Shown here in pieces: positions 11,087 to 33,523 of a DNA stretch of 64,000 nt. This DNA is from Opisthocomus hoazin (lineage: Eukaryota; Chordata; Aves; Opisthocomiformes; Opisthocomidae): positions 8,726,992-8,790,991 of the forward strand of contig NC_134441.1 of NCBI RefSeq assembly GCF_030867145.1, in the 5' to 3' direction. Both the position numbers and the translations under genes were made by a program. Position 1 is the first letter of the stretch. Every line of letters begins with the position of its first letter. The notes below the pieces were generated by a model that was given only the letters and a program-made list of their open reading frames with translations, ran no database searches and was not told the origin of the DNA.

Positions 11087-13154
11087 TCAGTTGCAGCCGC
11101 ACTCCTCGATGATCATGTCCTCGTGGTGGCGGACGACGATTTCGCCCTTCTCGTAGTAGAGCATGGAGAGGGGACTCATCCTGACCGGGGAGCAGGCGGG
11201 GCAGGGCACCTGGTTGGGCTTGTAGAGCTGCAGCAGGCTCTGCGGGGAGACAGGGGAAGGGCGAAGCGTCACCCCCTGCCACGGGCCGGCGGGGCTGGGG
11301 GTGCGTGGGGCGAGCGGAGGCAGCAGCCCCCTCTTACCTGGATGTAAGCGTGGTTGGTGGGCTTGAAGGTCTCATCCACAGGCGAGGGGCACTGCCCTTC
11401 GCACCGGTAGGCATTGTACTTTTTGGGGTAGACGATCCAGCTGCCCCAGCCGGTCTGCTCGAAATCCACCATCATGTCCACCCTCCTGCACAGGGACCTG
11501 CCCTCCTCCCCCGGGACGGCAGCCGCAGCGTCGCTCGCTTTGATCCTCTGCTTCTCCTTCCTGTTCCTGCGGTGCCGGCGGGCGCCCGCGCCCTGGGACC
11601 CGCTCTCACGCATGACGTGCTTGGAGGTCTCGGCTGTCCTGATGAGGCTGTGCTCTCCCGGAGACTTGTCCCTGGAGAAGACGAGCAGCAGGACTCCGTC
11701 CGTCACGTCCTGGGGCAGGGCTGGCTCGCCGTGGCCGGTGTCACTTGAGGTGGGCGAGCGCGTCACGGTGGTGGCCGTGGTGGTGGCTGTGGTGGTGGCC
11801 GTGGTGGCCAACGCGCTCCCTCCCGCGGGACCGTGGTGCCCGGGTGGGCTCCCTTGGTGGAGCCAGGAGCGGAGCAGGCTGGTGACCTCGAACACTTTCC
11901 AGGAGGCCTGGGTGGAAGAGGGGCTGCCAGCCACGGTGCCCAGGAAGAGCTGGTGGGCACAGGTCCCGCCGCCCCGGCACCGCTGCCGCCGGCTGTGGTA
12001 GATGTCCAGGGAGACGTCGCGGGCCCGGGAGAGGCCGGGCAGGCGGACGCGGAGCTGGGCCAGGCTCACCTCCTGGCTGCTGGAGAGGGAGGACATGTCG
12101 AAGGAGAGCGCCCAGCGGGAGCCGTTCTGCAGGGAGCCTGGAACCCAAGGGACGCGGTGAGGGGACTGCCGGCTGTGCCGGGGTGGGGACGGTGCCATCG
12201 CCTGCTGCCGGGGCACGCTCCCCACCGCGGGAGCCCGAGGGTCGGGGGAAAGCAGCCAGACCCACCCTGAGCACCGAGAGCCAGCGAGAGCACCGGGCAG
12301 TGCCGGGCCGGGGAGAGCGATGCTCTGGGGTGGTGCGGGTCCTGGGACAGGGATGCTGGGGGACAGTGCGGGTCCTGGGGACGGTGCGGGACAGGGATGA
12401 CTGGGAGATGGGGTGGGTTCTGGGGATGGTGTGGGACAGGGATGCCCAGGGACGGTGTGGGTCCCGGGGACGGTGCGGCTCCCAGGACAGGGGTGTCTGG
12501 GGGAGGGTGTGGGTCCCGGGGACGGTGCGGGTCCCGGGATGGGATGCCCGGGGATGGTGCGGGTCCCGGGGATGGTGTGGGACAGGGATGCCCAGGGACG
12601 GTGCGGGTCCCGAGGACAGTTCGGGTCCCAGGACAGGGATGTCCGCGGATGGTGCAGGTCCCGGGGTCCCAGGACAGGGATGCCCAGGGACGGTGTGGGT
12701 CCCGGGGACGGTGCGGGTCCCAGGACAGGGGTGTCTGGGGGAGGGTGTGGGTCCGGGGACGGTGCGGGTCCCGGGATGGGATGCCCGGGGATGGTGTGGG
12801 TCCCGGGGATGGTGTGGGACAGGGATGCCCAGGGACGGTGCGGGTCCCGGAGACAGTGCGGGTCCCGGGAGGGGGACGCCCGGGGCCGCGGCCCCACTCA
12901 CCGTGCGGGGAGAGGCTGAGGGCAGCGGCGGCGGCGGCGCGGAGCGGGGCGGGGGGGGCGCGGAGCAGCTGCAGCATCAGCGGGGGGCAGCGCGGCGGGG
13001 AGCGGCTGGGTGCGGGGCTCGGTGCGTGGGTCGGTGCCCAGATGGGTGCGTGAGTTGGTGCCCGGGTGGGTGCCCGGGTGGGCGCGCAGCCGGTGCGGAG
13101 CAGGGCGAGGGCGCAGAGCAGCAGCGCGGGCGCGGAGCGGAGCGGGACCCCCAT
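11087..13154 (-). CDS. NODAL: NODAL, TGF-beta family morphogen
   Basis: This gene encodes the secreted ligand that signals through ALK4/7, activin type II receptors and an EGF-CFC co-receptor to SMAD2/3, in mesendoderm formation and left-right patterning. Three exons join in phase: 12902-13154, 11338-12137 and 11087-11239, giving about 401 residues. The start at 13154 opens a signal peptide with an LLLCALALL core. Exon 2 holds the prodomain, a Thr-rich insertion, and a basic cleavage region (RRHRRNRKEKQR). The mature domain carries GWGSWIVYPKKYNAYRC, the NHAYIQSLL junction and terminal ECGCN. It has seven cysteines. The sequence recalls frog nodal-related proteins more than human NODAL. The middle cysteines are spaced CPAC, where human has adjacent CC. 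The gene is divergent from ASH2L. Confidence 0.93.
11767..11809. repeat. NODAL: Trinucleotide-like repeat inside NODAL exon 2
   Basis: A GTGGTGGCC/GTGGTGGCTGTG run on the plus strand encodes, on the minus strand, a run of Thr with interspersed Ala in the NODAL prodomain, just after a His/Gly/Pro-rich stretch. The repeat keeps the frame open and probably varies in length. Confidence 0.8.
12325..12875. repeat. Minisatellite filling NODAL intron 1
   Basis: Units of roughly 30 bases built on GGACGGTGCGGGTCCCGGG and ACAGGGATGCCC fill most of the intron between NODAL exons 1 and 2. There is a higher-order duplication: the segment from about 12490 to 12610 recurs at about 12727-12850. Long open frames here on both strands come from the repeat. 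Confidence 0.9.
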
Positions 13155-14206
13155 GGCTGCAGGGGCCGTCCCGCAGCCGCCCTTTTTGTACAGCGGCCCC
13201 GAGCACCGCCCCGGGAGGCCCCGGCAGCCCCCTCCCCGCACCCCCGGCCCCCCCCGCCCGCCCTCCCCGCTGCCTCCCGGCGCTCTTCCCATCCCTCCAT
13301 CCCCAGCCCCATCGCTCCCTCCCTCCGTCCCTATCTCCATCCTCCCTCCCCTCCGCCCCCCATCTGCCCCCCCCATTCCACCTCCCCCGTTCCTCTTTCT
13401 CCCTCCCTCCCTCCTTCTCCCCATCCTCCCCCCCGCCTCCAGCCCCCTCCATCCCCGCCGCATCCCCCCCATCTCCCCGTCCCTTCTCCTCTCCATCCGT
13501 CCCTCCTGGTCGGGGGGGGACGGCCACCCCCTCGTTGTGCGGGGACACCGCCGTCCCCAGCACCCTGCTCCGCACCTGGGACCCCCGGGGGCGGGTGGCC
13601 CCAGCACCCCCCCTTCCCCCCGCCGTCCTGTCCCGCTCCTTGGAGAAGGGGGGGGCTCTGCCGATCCCCCGATTTCCCCCTCTCCCAGCGCCGTCCGGAG
13701 CGGGACCGGCACCGGCTGCGGGACACCACGGGGGCTCGTACGGCTGGGTGCGGGCCGGGGGTGCGGGCGGCAGCGCGGGGGGGTCCGGCCGGGGGTCCCG
13801 CTGCGGCTGGGGGGGTGCTGCCGGCGGGGCAGGGGGGTGCGGGGATGCGAGGAGCTGGGCGGGGGTCCCGGCTCCCCTTTCCCGGGGGGCACCGGCTCCG
13901 CCTCCACGCGGGACCCCCGGTGTCGGGGGGGGCCCGCGGGCGCTGCTGGGGCCGGCACCGGCGGGGAGGTGTTGACGTGTGGCTACCCCCGGCTCAGCCG
14001 CGCGCCTAGCTCCCAAGCTTTGCCTGGGTGACGTCACGGCCTAGCACGGTGACGTCACGGCTCCCCCCCGCCCCGCATTGCCCTTCCCAGCCGCCGCCGG
14101 CAGGTGGCGCCGCCCCAGGTGGGCCCCACCGCGCGGCGTTGCCCTTTGAAGCGGGGAGTCTCGCGAGAGCGGCGCCGTTCCCGCGAGAGCCGCGCGGCGG
14201 GTGAAA
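13155..14206. promoter_or_regulatory. NODAL/ASH2L divergent promoter region
   Basis: About 1.05 kb separates the NODAL and ASH2L start codons, which point away from each other. The NODAL side is a long polypyrimidine tract (about 13250-13505). The ASH2L side carries two perfect CRE palindromes, TGACGTCA at 14029-14036 and 14050-14057, exactly 21 bases apart. It also has the palindrome TCTCGCGAGA at 14159-14168, a known housekeeping-promoter element bound by BANP, and a second CGCGAGA half at about 14182. No TATA box is seen for ASH2L, which fits a CpG-island promoter. Confidence 0.7.
13250..13505. repeat. Polypyrimidine tract, CCCTCC/TCCATCC-rich
   Basis: The plus strand is almost entirely C and T (CCCTCC, CCATCC and CCCCC runs) for about 250 bases upstream of NODAL. 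The opposite strand is G-rich and could form quadruplexes or triplexes. It has no coding content. Confidence 0.8.
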
Positions 14207-24049
<9,843 letters not shown>

Positions 24050-24563
24050 CTGGAGCAGGCGGCACGGCATTAACAAAAGGACACAGCGGGTATCCAGTCA
24101 GTGGGTTTATTTGAGAGGAACATGCATCACTCAAACAGCAGCCAGCGTGCAAACCAGCTGAAGCCCTGATGGCAGGTGCCATGTATGTCTGCTACCTGCT
24201 GAAGATTCACGCTCCACCACTATGCTGGAGTCAAGTGGGGCAGTTCTGGTTGTATTGTGCTGTTTGTGGGCAGCCCTTGGGGTCTTCAGAACTTTACAGC
24301 GTAGCCGGCTGAAGAAGCAAGTCTTGTGTTGAGGTGATGTCTCCTGTGATGTCCTGGTGTTGTGACAGTCACAGCAGGCTGTAGCTGGCCCTCCTGTATG
24401 TACATGTGCAGAGGTGACACTGACACTTGTGCTTGGCTCACTGTAAACAGCAGCTTCCAGCCAGAAGGACTGGGTTTAACAAGACTACTGCATGTATGAC
24501 TGAAATTTGGGCTTCTGTCCAAAGTGTATTTTTTTTTCCCCACAAACTGGAAACCAGTTTAAA

Positions 24564-24569
24564 AATAAA
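24564..24569 (+). terminator. ASH2L: ASH2L poly(A) signal
   Basis: AATAAA lies about 515 bases after the ASH2L stop codon, followed by T/GT-rich DNA. This gives a 3' UTR of about 0.5 kb. Confidence 0.65.
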
Positions 24570-24759
24570 GCCTTTAACTCTGAGGTTTGTCTTTTACTTC
24601 TGTTATGAATGAGCTGAATTAGTTACTTTAAAAGCTCTCCTTACTGTGTTGACAGTCATATACACAGCCTTCTGCCAGAGCTTTGAATGAATAAATAATT
24701 TGACACAGTGTCTGTACAGAAAAAATAATTTAGAGTTGCTTCACTGGGGGGGAGAAGGG

Positions 24760-25290
24760 AATAAAATTTTTTGGGTAAGTGCTGCATTTGTGTTTTGGGG
24801 AAGGAGGGGAGTAAATTTTGAGGTTAAGTGCTGCGTTTGCCCTACTGAGCCTGTGCTGGTCCTCCTGCCTTCCCAGTCAGGTGCCTGGCACTCCCCAATA
24901 GCTAATTAGCCAAGGCCTTTAATAGTAAGACACCACTAATTAAAGCTTTTTTTAATTTATTGAAGCTAATTAGTTGGGAGGTTGCAGGGGGCTGATGGGG
25001 CCAGCACAAGCTCAGGGGAGCAAATGCAGGACCAAAAATTTGAGGCAAGTCCTGCATTTGCTCCCCTGAGCGTGTGCCGGCCCCGTCAGCCCCCTGCAAC
25101 CTCCCAACTAATTAGCTTCAATAATAAGGCTTTTTTTATTTATTGAAGCTATGTATTTATTAATAAAAACTAAAAAAGTTTTTGAATTTGTATTATACAT
25201 AGTTTCAATAAATAAAAAAACCCTATGTATTAATTAGTTAGTGGTGTCTGCTATTTAAGGCCTTAGAGCCTGTGCTAATTAGCCAACTAA
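24760..25290. repeat. Nested palindromic element between ASH2L and STAR
   Basis: The core is a near-perfect inverted repeat: arms 24957-25032 and 25049-25124 (76 bases, about 3 mismatches) around a 16-base spacer. A second hairpin follows, with arms 25128-25155 and 25196-25223 (28 bases, 2 mismatches). An outer pair, 24901-24945 and about 25230-25283, encloses both and contains GCTAATTAGC and GACACCACTAA. Diverged direct copies of the arm (AAGTGCTGCRTTTG...) occur at about 24775 and 24823. There are no terminal features of a known transposon family and no open frame. TTTATT at 25135-25144 and 25156-25161 could supply STAR poly(A) signals on the minus strand. Confidence 0.85.
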
Positions 25291-25357
25291 ACAGTGCCTG
25301 ACTTGAGAAGCTTCCCTGTCTACCCCTGCACAGAGCACTACACCCCTGGGCCGTGGG

Positions 25358-27971
25358 TCAGCAGGGCACGGTGCGGGCCAGGCGCTCCCGGAGGTGGTTG
25401 GCAAAGTTGACCTGCGTCTGGGACAGGACCTGGTTGATGATGGTCTTCGGCAGCCAGCCCTGGAGAGGTGCAGGAGACAGGCCGTGAGCGGAGCGTGCCT
25501 CGACGCAAATCCTGCTTCACTTTGAAATGTTTGCTGCAAAACTTACCTTCAGGTCGATGCTGAGCAGCCACGTTAGCTTGGTTTGCGAAGGGCTGCCGGG
25601 CAGTGGGCGCAGGACCATGCACGTGGGACCGTTCTCAGCCCTGCAAGAGGACAGGAGCACACGCGTTAGAGAGCAACGTCTGACTTAGCTCAAAAATCAC
25701 AGCAGTGCTGAAGCACTCTGGGAATTCGGATTCCCTGCACACCAGTGTGGGGCTCTGGCTCTCCTTACACACCCCGACAGTGAACACGAGAGGCGATTAC
25801 CTTACAAATCCCTCCTGCTCCGGCATAGCTCCGTATTTGGTGGCCATGCCGGCCAGCACGCAGGTGGAGCCGCGTCTCTTGGCGCACCGGACGCTCACGA
25901 AGTCCCGTGGTCCGACAATGTTACCGGGGGTGGCGGCCGCCTTCTCGTGGGTGATCACCGTGTCCTTCCCAATCTTCTGGAGAATCTGGAGAGTTTAAGA
26001 ATAAAAATGTTACATTTGAGGTATTTACTGCAAACACAGCTAAAAGCTAGCTTTAGTGACTGTGTGCTCAAACACAAGCTCTTACAAAAACCTTAACGCT
26101 TAGAGTGAGAAAAACTGCACACACCTGCTTCATCCCAGACCACAGCACATTACTGTTCAATACCTGAGAAGGAAAGGTGCTTCTCTTATTCCAGACAAGC
26201 TGTGGAATAGCAAACTCGTCCCTGCCGCTGGGGTGCTGTGATGTTTCTCCTCCAGTAACAGTAAAATTAACAACAGCCCTGGCTGCTGCCCGGCCGTGAA
26301 GTGCATTTCCTGCAGACAAGCGGCTGCAGACCCACTCCTGCGGCAGCAATGCGCCGGCTGCAGAACACGCTCTGTCAGCAGCAGGAAGCGGACAAGGCAA
26401 AGTCCAGCTTCCTGGTTCCCAAAGAACGGGCGGGGACATCCCGGCAGCGATGGACAAAGTGACTCCTTGGTCCGATGCCACTCGGAGCAGCGTGTGTGTG
26501 TGTGCAGCCGCACGCGTTTCCTACCTTGACTTCTTCGACGCTGGGGTTCCAGTCTCCCATCTGCTCCATGTTGTCCACCAGCTCGCTGTACACCGTGTCC
26601 AGGGGCTGGTCCACCACCACCTCGAGTCGGAACACCTTGCCCACGTCCGGGAGCACCTTGCTCAGCACTTTGTCCCCGTTACCCTGGGAGAGGGGAAGGC
26701 GGAATCAGTATCTCAGACAGTGCCCAGGGAGGTTGTGGAGTCTCCTTCTCTGGAGATATTCAAGACCTGCCTGGACAAGGTCCTGTGCAGCCTGCTCTGG
26801 ATGACCCTGCTTGGGCAGGGGTTGGACTAGGTGACCCACAGAGGTCCCTTCCAACCCCTACCATTCTGTGATTTACAGGAGGACTGTGTCCTTCTGCTGC
26901 AAAGCAGAGAACCTACCACCACCGTCTCTGTCTTCCAGCCGTCCTGGTCCCCGAGGATGCTGAGCGATTTCTGGAGGGCTTCCTCGCCTTGCTTGATGTA
27001 AGACATCTCCATCTCGCTGAAGGGCTTCTCCTCCAGCCTCGAGCCTGCGCGGGATCAGACAAAAGCAGGAGTGAGCACACAAACATCGCACAGCCGGCTA
27101 ACGCATCGTCACGCCAGGTCAGCTTTCTCTACGTCTCCGAGCCCAGGAGCTGGGGAAGTAAACTCCATCCCCACCGCCCGCCTGCGCTGTTTGCTTGGCA
27201 GGAACACAGGCGACCCAGGAGCAGTTTTCCCCCAGCCACCCGTGACGGTTCCCCCCCGCCGTCAGGAAGGGCCGGACCCCCCCTCTGCCGGTCACTTACT
27301 GAGCAAGGAGCTCCTTCGGCGGACCTGGTGGATCCAGGTGCTGGGCCCCGTGCTGCGGCAGGCGAGCCTGCTCAGCTCCTGGCTGAGGGCGACAGCGGCT
27401 TGTCTTCGCAGACCTGAGGGCACAGAGCGTGTCACTCGCCGGCACCAGGCACCGCGCCGCTTTTTTCTTTCTCTTTTGCAATTTAAATGTAAGACATTAA
27501 AAAAGTCGCTGCCTTCCCTGCAGTCCCTCCCGGCACAGAGCGCAGCTGAGTGCCATCGCGCTGCGCTGGGACAGCAGCTGCCGGCACAACCCACCCTTGG
27601 CCCCAGGTCCCACTCACGCACGTGTGAGCGGACAACAGTCACAAAAACACGGCGGAGCCATCACGCGGGTGCCCAGGGACGGCCGCCGGAGTCGGAGCGC
27701 AGGAACACGAACTCCTGCAGCCACGTCACCCGGAGCTGTGCCCAGCGGCGGCACACAGCCGTCCCCAGCACCCCAGAAATCGCTCCGGCAGCAAAAGCCG
27801 TCGCAGAGACAGTAAAACACGAAACCCAGAGAGCAACAGGGCATGGGGTGGGAGAGCATCCCGGGACCCCCAGCGCCCTCCCACCCACGGAGAGGGTCCC
27901 CTCTCACCGGTCATGTTGCGCAGGTGCCGGTAGGAGATGGCGGCGCAGAGCTTGGACGTGGCGGGCAGCAT
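25358..27971 (-). CDS. STAR: STAR, steroidogenic acute regulatory protein
   Basis: STAR moves cholesterol to the inner mitochondrial membrane, the limiting step of steroid synthesis. Seven exons on the minus strand join in phase: 27908-27971, 27300-27413, 26917-27044, 26525-26683, 25801-25985, 25547-25640 and 25358-25459, giving about 281 residues (human 285). The N-terminus ([20 protein letters not shown]) is a mitochondrial presequence. RRRSSLL at residues 53-59 is the conserved PKA site. The START lipid-binding domain follows, with [42 protein letters not shown] and [15 protein letters not shown]. The protein ends ...LARTVPC. A CR1 fragment lies in intron 3. The gene is convergent with ASH2L, as in human. 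Confidence 0.96.
26717..26874 (+). mobile_element. CR1 LINE 3' end in STAR intron 3
   Basis: This is a short CR1 tail on the plus strand with GGAGATATTCAAGACCTGCC, GGTTGGACTAGGTGACCC and CAGAGGTCCCTTCCAACCC, ending in ATTCTGTGATT. It lies inside the intron at 26684-26916, antisense to STAR. It is a 5'-truncated copy. Confidence 0.92.
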
Positions 27972-28095
27972 CTCCCTGGTCTGTACGGGGCCGTGGGCTG
28001 CGGTGGGCGTCTCTGCGGCGAGTGCTCCTCTGCGCCGGGCGCTCGGCCTTAAGTACGCGGGCTGAAGGATGCTGGCTTGTCAGCAGGGAGATAAG
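27972..28095 (-). promoter_or_regulatory. STAR: STAR proximal promoter
   Basis: Reading the minus strand towards the gene, TTATCT (a GATA site; plus positions 28089-28094), CATCCTTCAGC (SF-1-like, about 28061-28070) and ACTTAAGGC (TATA-like, about 28045-28053) occur in that order. The same order of GATA, SF-1-like and TTTAAGG elements marks mammalian STAR promoters. The distances are inferred by analogy. Confidence 0.5.
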
Positions 28096-31000
28096 AGCCA
28101 TCACTTACGGCAGGGCCCCAGGGGCCAAGGCCAGAGCCGGCTCCTCGCGCATGTGCCGGGGCCGCGGGTCGCGTCCGGCGCGCAGATGCACGCACCGGCT
28201 GGCACGACGGAGCCCGGGGAGCCCCCACCCGCGGTCCGGCCGGGGGGCACGGGGAGCTCCCGCAGCGAGACGAGGGCACGGGACCGAGGCACAGCCGCCC
28301 TGCCCAGCTCGTACGGGGCTTTGCGGGCGGCCCCCGTGCCAGGGACAAACCCCGCTGCGCAGGGACCTGGGGTCCGCGGCACCGCTGGCCCCGCACGGAT
28401 CGTCAGCCGTGGATAGCAGTGGACACCAATCAACTCTGACAGGCAACAACCCACAAAGGCAAATAACCCATAATAACAGGTAACAACGGACAACACCATC
28501 TCACAGCACAACCATCCCAGAATAACCGGAGCCAGGCTCAGCCCCACCTCAGCCAACGCCGGACACAAGAACCGGGACAGCCTGTCCCCACACCGGGGAC
28601 CCGAGCCCACCGCAGAGCCCACTGCAGAGCCCTGGCTCCGCCAGCTCAGTAAAGCCCCAGCGCACAGGACCAGACCCCGCAGGCAGAGCGGGACCTCCGG
28701 GCATCGCTGGCACCCGTGAACGCGCGTGGGACCGGTGGGCACGCGGGACGGCCATGCACGGGGGAACGCCGGGGATGCTTCACGCACATCGCACGGGCAG
28801 GAGCGTTTGGGAGCTGCAAACCTTCGCCCTGCACCAGCGCAGCTGCTCTTTCAGCCCGGACAAAGCTGAGCTTTGGGTGCAGCAAGCGGCTGAGCCGGGG
28901 GCTGGGAGCGAGGGGCAGCCCCCGCGCCTCTCCCGGAGGACGGTTTATCTGCCGCGGGGCTGGGAGCGGTGGGCAACGGCGGAGCAGCGATAACGCTCAA
29001 GGATGAGCTGACATTTCTGGGATGAGTTACGGCCCCGGAGCCCAGCGCTCCCAAGAACCCGCGAGTCACCAGCTGCTTCCTTTGACGTCAGCCCCCGCGC
29101 CCTCCTGCGAGGAACCTGACCTTCCTCCCCGCTGTTGCAACAACTTGGCCAAGGGGGAGGTCAGCCGCTCGCTGTGCCGGCAGCACGGCCCCGGCGAGCC
29201 CCCCGCCTCCCCCAGCCCGCCCGGCGAGCCCCCGAGAGACGGTTTGGGTCCTACCTGCCAGCCGGGACGGCTCCTCTCCATCACCGGGGCTGCTGCCCTC
29301 CATCACGCGTGAGAGGAGACACCATCTCGCACTCCGATGGAGGTGCCAGGGGGACCAGGAGGAAGCCAAGAGCCGCACCATCCCCTTTCTGAACATTGAC
29401 TGGGAAGCCCCCGCCGCAGTCGCACTCCCGCTCGCCGCGGCAGCCCGGTGCCGGCGCGCTGCCCGGTGCCCCACCACAGCCCTCCCCGGGCTGGGCTCCC
29501 TGCAGCCCGGTCCCCGCACGCCTGCACGAAGGGGAGGAAAAAGTCAGGAGGGTCCAAAAGCCCCGGGGTGCTGCCAGCCCCGCAGCCCGGAGCTCCCGCC
29601 AAGCACCAATGGGTCCCCAGGGAGAGCGGGCAGACCCCCCGGCAAGGTGCACCGCCCCCGGACCCTGCACCCCTCGCCCTGCTGGAGACGCAGCCCCGGG
29701 ACCGGGACCCCGCTGTGATCCCAGCCGGAGCAGCCGCTCCCGGCACAAGGCCTCACACAAGGACGCGCTGTTGTTTGCGAGGAGAATCAAAACAGCCCGG
29801 GCAGAGCCCCCCCTCCGGCTCCGGGCTGGGGGGTCGGAGGGGTGCGAGCCCCCCAGTGCCCCCTCGGGAGGGGACACGCAGGGACAGTCACGCAGAGCCC
29901 CGCTGCCTGCCACCAAGCCGTGCCAGAAAGGCACCCAGCACCCTCAGGAGGCTCTGGTTAATTGGGATCCCCCCCCCAAAAACCTCACCGGCTCCTGACG
30001 TGACCTCAGCATCTCCTCCAGGCATCCCGGGGGGGTCCCGCGCCGTCGCTGCGCTGCCCGCTGCGTCTGCGGAGCCTGCGAGGGGAAGGGACGGCAGCGT
30101 CCCGCGGCACCGGGGATGGCACCGGGGCAGTGCCGCAGCCATCGGGGATGGGGTTCGGGTCCCAGCACCTACCTCGGGCGCTGGGAAGGGGCCTCTCCAT
30201 CACGTCGGGGTGGGAGGGAGCACGGCTGGTCTGGCTGGCTGAGCCCACGCCCCGGCACCACTCATCTGCTCGGCGCAGGATGGGGGTCCCAGCTGCAGCT
30301 CGGACCTGCCCAGACCCTCAGCTGGCGATGCCACGCCAGGCTCTGCTGGGCTGCGGGTGCTGGGGGGGTGCGTGGTCGCATCCTGCACACCAGTGAGGGG
30401 ACGCCCGGCAAGACCCCACTCCGGGACAGGCACCCAGCACCCTCCCACCCAGGTCCCACGGCATGCAGGAGGGGAAGGAAACCCTGGGGGAGGCAAAACA
30501 GCCACAAAACCCCCCACAGACCCCCCGACCTCCACGAATCGCCCCCCACGTCCCCATGCTAAGCCACCACGCGGCTCCGCTTGCAGCTTTGAGCTTAAAA
30601 ACGTACATCTAGGAGCTCAAGGTACAAATATTTACAACTGCTTACATGTACAGAACTGGATCGAATGTAAATCAAAGGCGCTGGAGGCAGAGGTTTGCCG
30701 GGGCCCCCCAGCCCCAGCCCCACGGGCACTGTGCCCCTGAACATCCCGCTGGCCCCGGGGCAAGGCTGGGGGGCCCTGAGGCTGCCCTGAGCCCCCCGCC
30801 CCACACCCAGCCATGTTTGAGAAAATCCCCTTCCCAGAGCCCGTTTCACGCTGTGGTGGCCGGAGTGGGGGGGATTCTGTCGGGGTGACCCCGTCCGTCC
30901 GGCTGCAGCACAGCCAGGGAAGCCGGGGCAGCCCCCCCACTCCAAGGCTGCCTTTGTTTCTCGTTGGAGAGCAGAGATAAACCCGCAGCCCCCCCATGCC

Positions 31001-31298
31001 CGCAGAGGTCGTGCACCAAGCTGGCGATAAGATAACGGGCTCAAACGCAACAAAAAGAGGTCCCTGCCCTGGCCCCTTCCCCTGGCAGCAGCCAGGGGGG
31101 CGGGTGGGGGGGTCCCACAGTGGGAGCCCCCAGGAACAGGCTGGACGTGCTGTGGGGCTGGGGGAAAGGGGGCTGGGGAGCTGCCAGAGTTTGAATCGGG
31201 CAGACTCTGCTCCTGCCCCAGTGCCCCTCCGTCACCCCTGGCCCACGCAAGTCAGCGCGAGCCGGCACCCCTGGAGCCACCAGCCGCTCCCCGGTCAC
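28096..31298. other. Intergenic DNA between STAR and the GRK-like fragments; no gene recognised
   Basis: The sequence is GC-rich with a short A-rich patch (about 28430-28540) and an AT-rich patch at 30590-30680. I searched both strands for the missing GRK C-terminal exons (conserved pieces such as FKRLEAGML, DIEQFS and WQNEM) and found none. The open frames have no recognisable product. The patch at 30590-30680, read on the minus strand, looks like the end of a 3' UTR (TGTAAATATTTGTA) but has no AATAAA. Confidence 0.45.

Positions 31299-33523
<2,225 letters not shown>

Noticed and set aside
10195-11347. Long open frames of 227-324 codons across the 20-bp minisatellite on both strands
   Set aside because: They exist because the 20-bp unit has no stop in any frame; the peptides are pure repeats that then run into the NODAL 3' region.
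12183-14009. 608-codon plus-strand frame over NODAL and its promoter
   Set aside because: It is antisense to NODAL and reads the intron minisatellite and the pyrimidine tract. NODAL on the other strand explains the conserved parts.
24760-25290. The palindrome as a classic MITE or DNA transposon
   Set aside because: No clean terminal inverted repeat with a target-site duplication could be defined, and the element consists of several nested hairpins of different ages.
28101-28787. 228-codon minus-strand frame upstream of STAR with a hydrophobic stretch
   Set aside because: It overlaps the STAR promoter side, has no recognisable domain, and its hydrophobic part comes from a short A-rich/AC-rich patch.
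30595-31053. 152-codon minus-strand frame as the possible missing C-terminus of the GRK-like gene
   Set aside because: It has none of the conserved GRK tail features (FKRLEAGML, DIEQFS, WQNEM), and no splice phase links it to the last kinase exon.
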